This document shows, piece after piece, positions 62,250 through 64,000 of a stretch of 64,000 nt of DNA. Source of the stretch: Dromiciops gliroides (lineage: Eukaryota; Chordata; Mammalia; Microbiotheria; Microbiotheriidae); assembly GCF_019393635.1 (NCBI RefSeq), contig NC_057864.1:440074322-440138321 (forward strand). Reading direction: 5' to 3'. The position numbers and the translations under genes are program-made. The notes beneath the pieces are model-generated. The model was not told where the DNA came from. It did not search any database and was given only the letters and a program-made list of their open reading frames with translations. Within the stretch, counting starts at the first letter, position 1, and every line of letters starts with the position of its first letter.

Positions 62250-62392
62250 TTTTTTTCCAGGGCAATGAGGGTTAAGTGACTTGCCCAGGGCCACACAGCT
62301 AATAACTGTCAAGTGTCTGAGGCCAGATTTGAACTCAGGTCCTCCTGAATCCAGAGCCGGTACTTTATCCACTGTGCCACCTAGCTGCCCCC
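62250..62392 (-). mobile_element. SINE1-type SINE, antisense
   Basis: T run, GGGCAATGAGGGTTAAGTGA to CACCTAGCTGCCCC. CCCCCTGCCTTCT and CCCCCTTCCTTCT are the target duplication with one mismatch. Confidence 0.92.
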
Positions 62393-62639
62393 TCCCCCTT
62401 CCTTCTATAAAAAGTTGGGTGCCTAAACTTGGGGTGTCCTTTAGGAATTTTCTTCTCAAGTCATGTGGGTAAAAAGATCATTCAAGTTCTTCTACTCAAA
62501 ATAGCCATTAGTAAACAGAAAATGGGGAAGCTTCCCTTAACTCCAAGCCCCAGGTCCTCTCTCAGCTCTGGTACTCTCTGGTCTATCTAAAAACAGGATC
62601 AGAAAGGGTCAAGAAGCACCCAAAGAACCAAGTCTGCCA

Positions 62640-64000
62640 TGAAGATTCCCTTTTATTGTGGTTCATCTTTTATTTTCAAAGAGAACCAATGACACCACTG
62701 GGTGATGTCTTGACTTATGCATGAATTGGATTTGAGTGGGGCGAAATTGCACAAAGTTGTCAGCCTCACTCTCTCTTTCTGAGTCATCAAAGTTCAGCAG
62801 CAAGACAAAAGTCAAGACAATTGGCAATGGCCTGGGATGCAGTGGATGACCTTGGTGTCTTCAACATCTGACCAAACTCTAAGCACTCCATAGCACTCAC
62901 TTCAGTTTCTTTCATAGTTGTTGGAACAAATTGTTCTCATCTGCCCATTCCACCAGAGGAAGTCTTCATATGCTTGGGGTAGATCCACGCCCAACTTACT
63001 GTTGGATTGGAGGCCTGTTCCCTAGTAATGTCTTCACCAAAGATATGTTCATAGTGATCACAAATGATTCCCATAAAACTTACATATAGATAAGAAAATA
63101 GAGATATGTCAGTATCTGTTAATGTTTTCTTGGTTACAGTTTTCAATATGAATGAGGTCAAAGATTTTTTCCACACCTGTGATATCTTCCCTTCCTTCAA
63201 ATATCTTATAAATTGTTCCCTCAGTGCTCTCAAAACTTTGTCAACTCCAGTACAGACTTCTTTTATGTATACTAGTTCTAATCCAGTTGTTTTTCCATTT
63301 CTTCTACATATCTCAGAATGTGATATTGAAGTCTAAATGAGGTGGCTCTACTTTTCTTGAAGATAAAAAATGTTATACAAAATCTTAGCTGATCTTTTCC
63401 ATTTTTCTTCTGTTTGTTACACTGCTTCCATTTTCATCCTTAAATGCCTTAAGTCTCTTACCAAACTTTCTTTAAATTGATTTTACCCTCTGCTACCTCT
63501 TTCTGTTTTCTGGGCTGATATTATTCATAATCTTCTATCGCTCTCCTCTGTAAGATTTTATAAACAATTTTATATTATAAATCAGTGTTGCCTGTGGCCG
63601 CCAACCCTATCCATTTGGCAAGAAATTCTAGTATTTGCTAAAGCACTTATTAGGCTCTTTAAGTCTACATTATATGGAAATTAGTTTATAGCAGTTAAAC
63701 TTCTGTATGTATATCTCCCATACATCCTTTCTTCCATTCATTTCTATTGCCCATTATGAATGACTTGTTTGACTAGGTCTATTTTGGTTTTTTTAACACT
63801 ATGCTAATTTTGATCTTTGCTCTAACAAGTCTGTGATCTCACTTAGAGAGAGAGAAACAGAAAACTCAGGAATGACTCCAAAAACAAGTCATTATTTGTC
63901 CGTTAAGATATAACCACTGTCATTTTTGTCATGACATTTAGTATTCCCATGTCTAGCACTTAAGAATTCTTTTTTCAAATAGTCATCATACATGGGTGGG
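62640..64000 (-). mobile_element. RTE-class LINE, ORF2 relic and 3' tail, antisense, internally deleted
   Basis: The minus strand, 63233 downward, reads LREQFIRYLKEGKISQVWKK, the conserved block before the RTE reverse-transcriptase core, then IICDHYEHIFGEDITREQA. The RT catalytic part is missing. After about 62935 sequence jumps to the end region and then to the 3' tail (reversed ATTGGATTTGAGTGGGGCGA, GGTGATGTCTTGACTTATGC). That tail is shared with the SINE at 33853. The portion beyond 63830 is assigned with less certainty. The element runs off the window. Confidence 0.65.

Overview
This window is marsupial genomic DNA without a recognisable functional host gene. The lineage call rests on its repeats. 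There are about twenty copies of a short tRNA-like SINE with an L1-style A tail (here SINE1-type), several longer SINEs ending in an RTE/BovB-like tail (here MAR1-type), and relics of RTE, CR1/L3, L2/MIR and L1. Family names are recalled from the marsupial repeat literature and were not checked against a library. Nothing separates opossum from Australian lineages with certainty. No cellular operon, CRISPR array, RNA gene or intact host exon was found.

Layout. Positions 1-6900 hold SINE1 copies, CR1/L3 and L2 pieces and one BovB-like RTE 3' end. At 6934-7472 and 8062-8487 lie two related solo LTRs with 4-bp target duplications, one inside a CR1 tail and one inside an L2. From 9 to 31 kb there are nested L2/MIR/CR1 pieces, an RTE C-terminus (17.2-17.6 kb), a Tigger-like MITE (22.8-23.1 kb), old L1 3' ends and MAR1 copies. 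At 32.3-32.7 kb two SINE1 copies stand head to head and their target-site duplications are exchanged, which shows that the 50 bp between them was inverted. At 37.1-38.4 kb there is a processed OCIAD1 retrocopy with one premature stop, inserted into the tail of a MAR1 element. An RTE reverse-transcriptase relic occupies 38.6-39.6 kb. A full-length L1 (48557-55097, 15-bp target duplication) fills 6.5 kb. Its ORF1 is nearly intact and its ORF2 is dead, with three stops and a frameshift. A closely similar L1 ORF2 fragment truncated at both ends lies at 59306-59836. The window ends in an antisense RTE relic.

How the parts relate: the reverse transcriptases visible here (L1, RTE, CR1/L3, and L2 by its 3' ends) match the four kinds of 3' tail carried by the window's SINEs, which share a similar tRNA/CORE-like head. 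The repeat-poor stretches (4.9-5.9, 21.9-22.8, 29.0-29.5, 35.3-36.0, 44.6-45.3 and 55.1-56.2 kb) are where host regulatory sequence would most likely lie, but this cannot be proved from one genome. I did not find an undescribed biological system. The most unusual items are the exchanged SINE target duplications, the doubly truncated L1, the LINE/SINE tail sharing and the L1 ORF1 heptad-repeat expansion.
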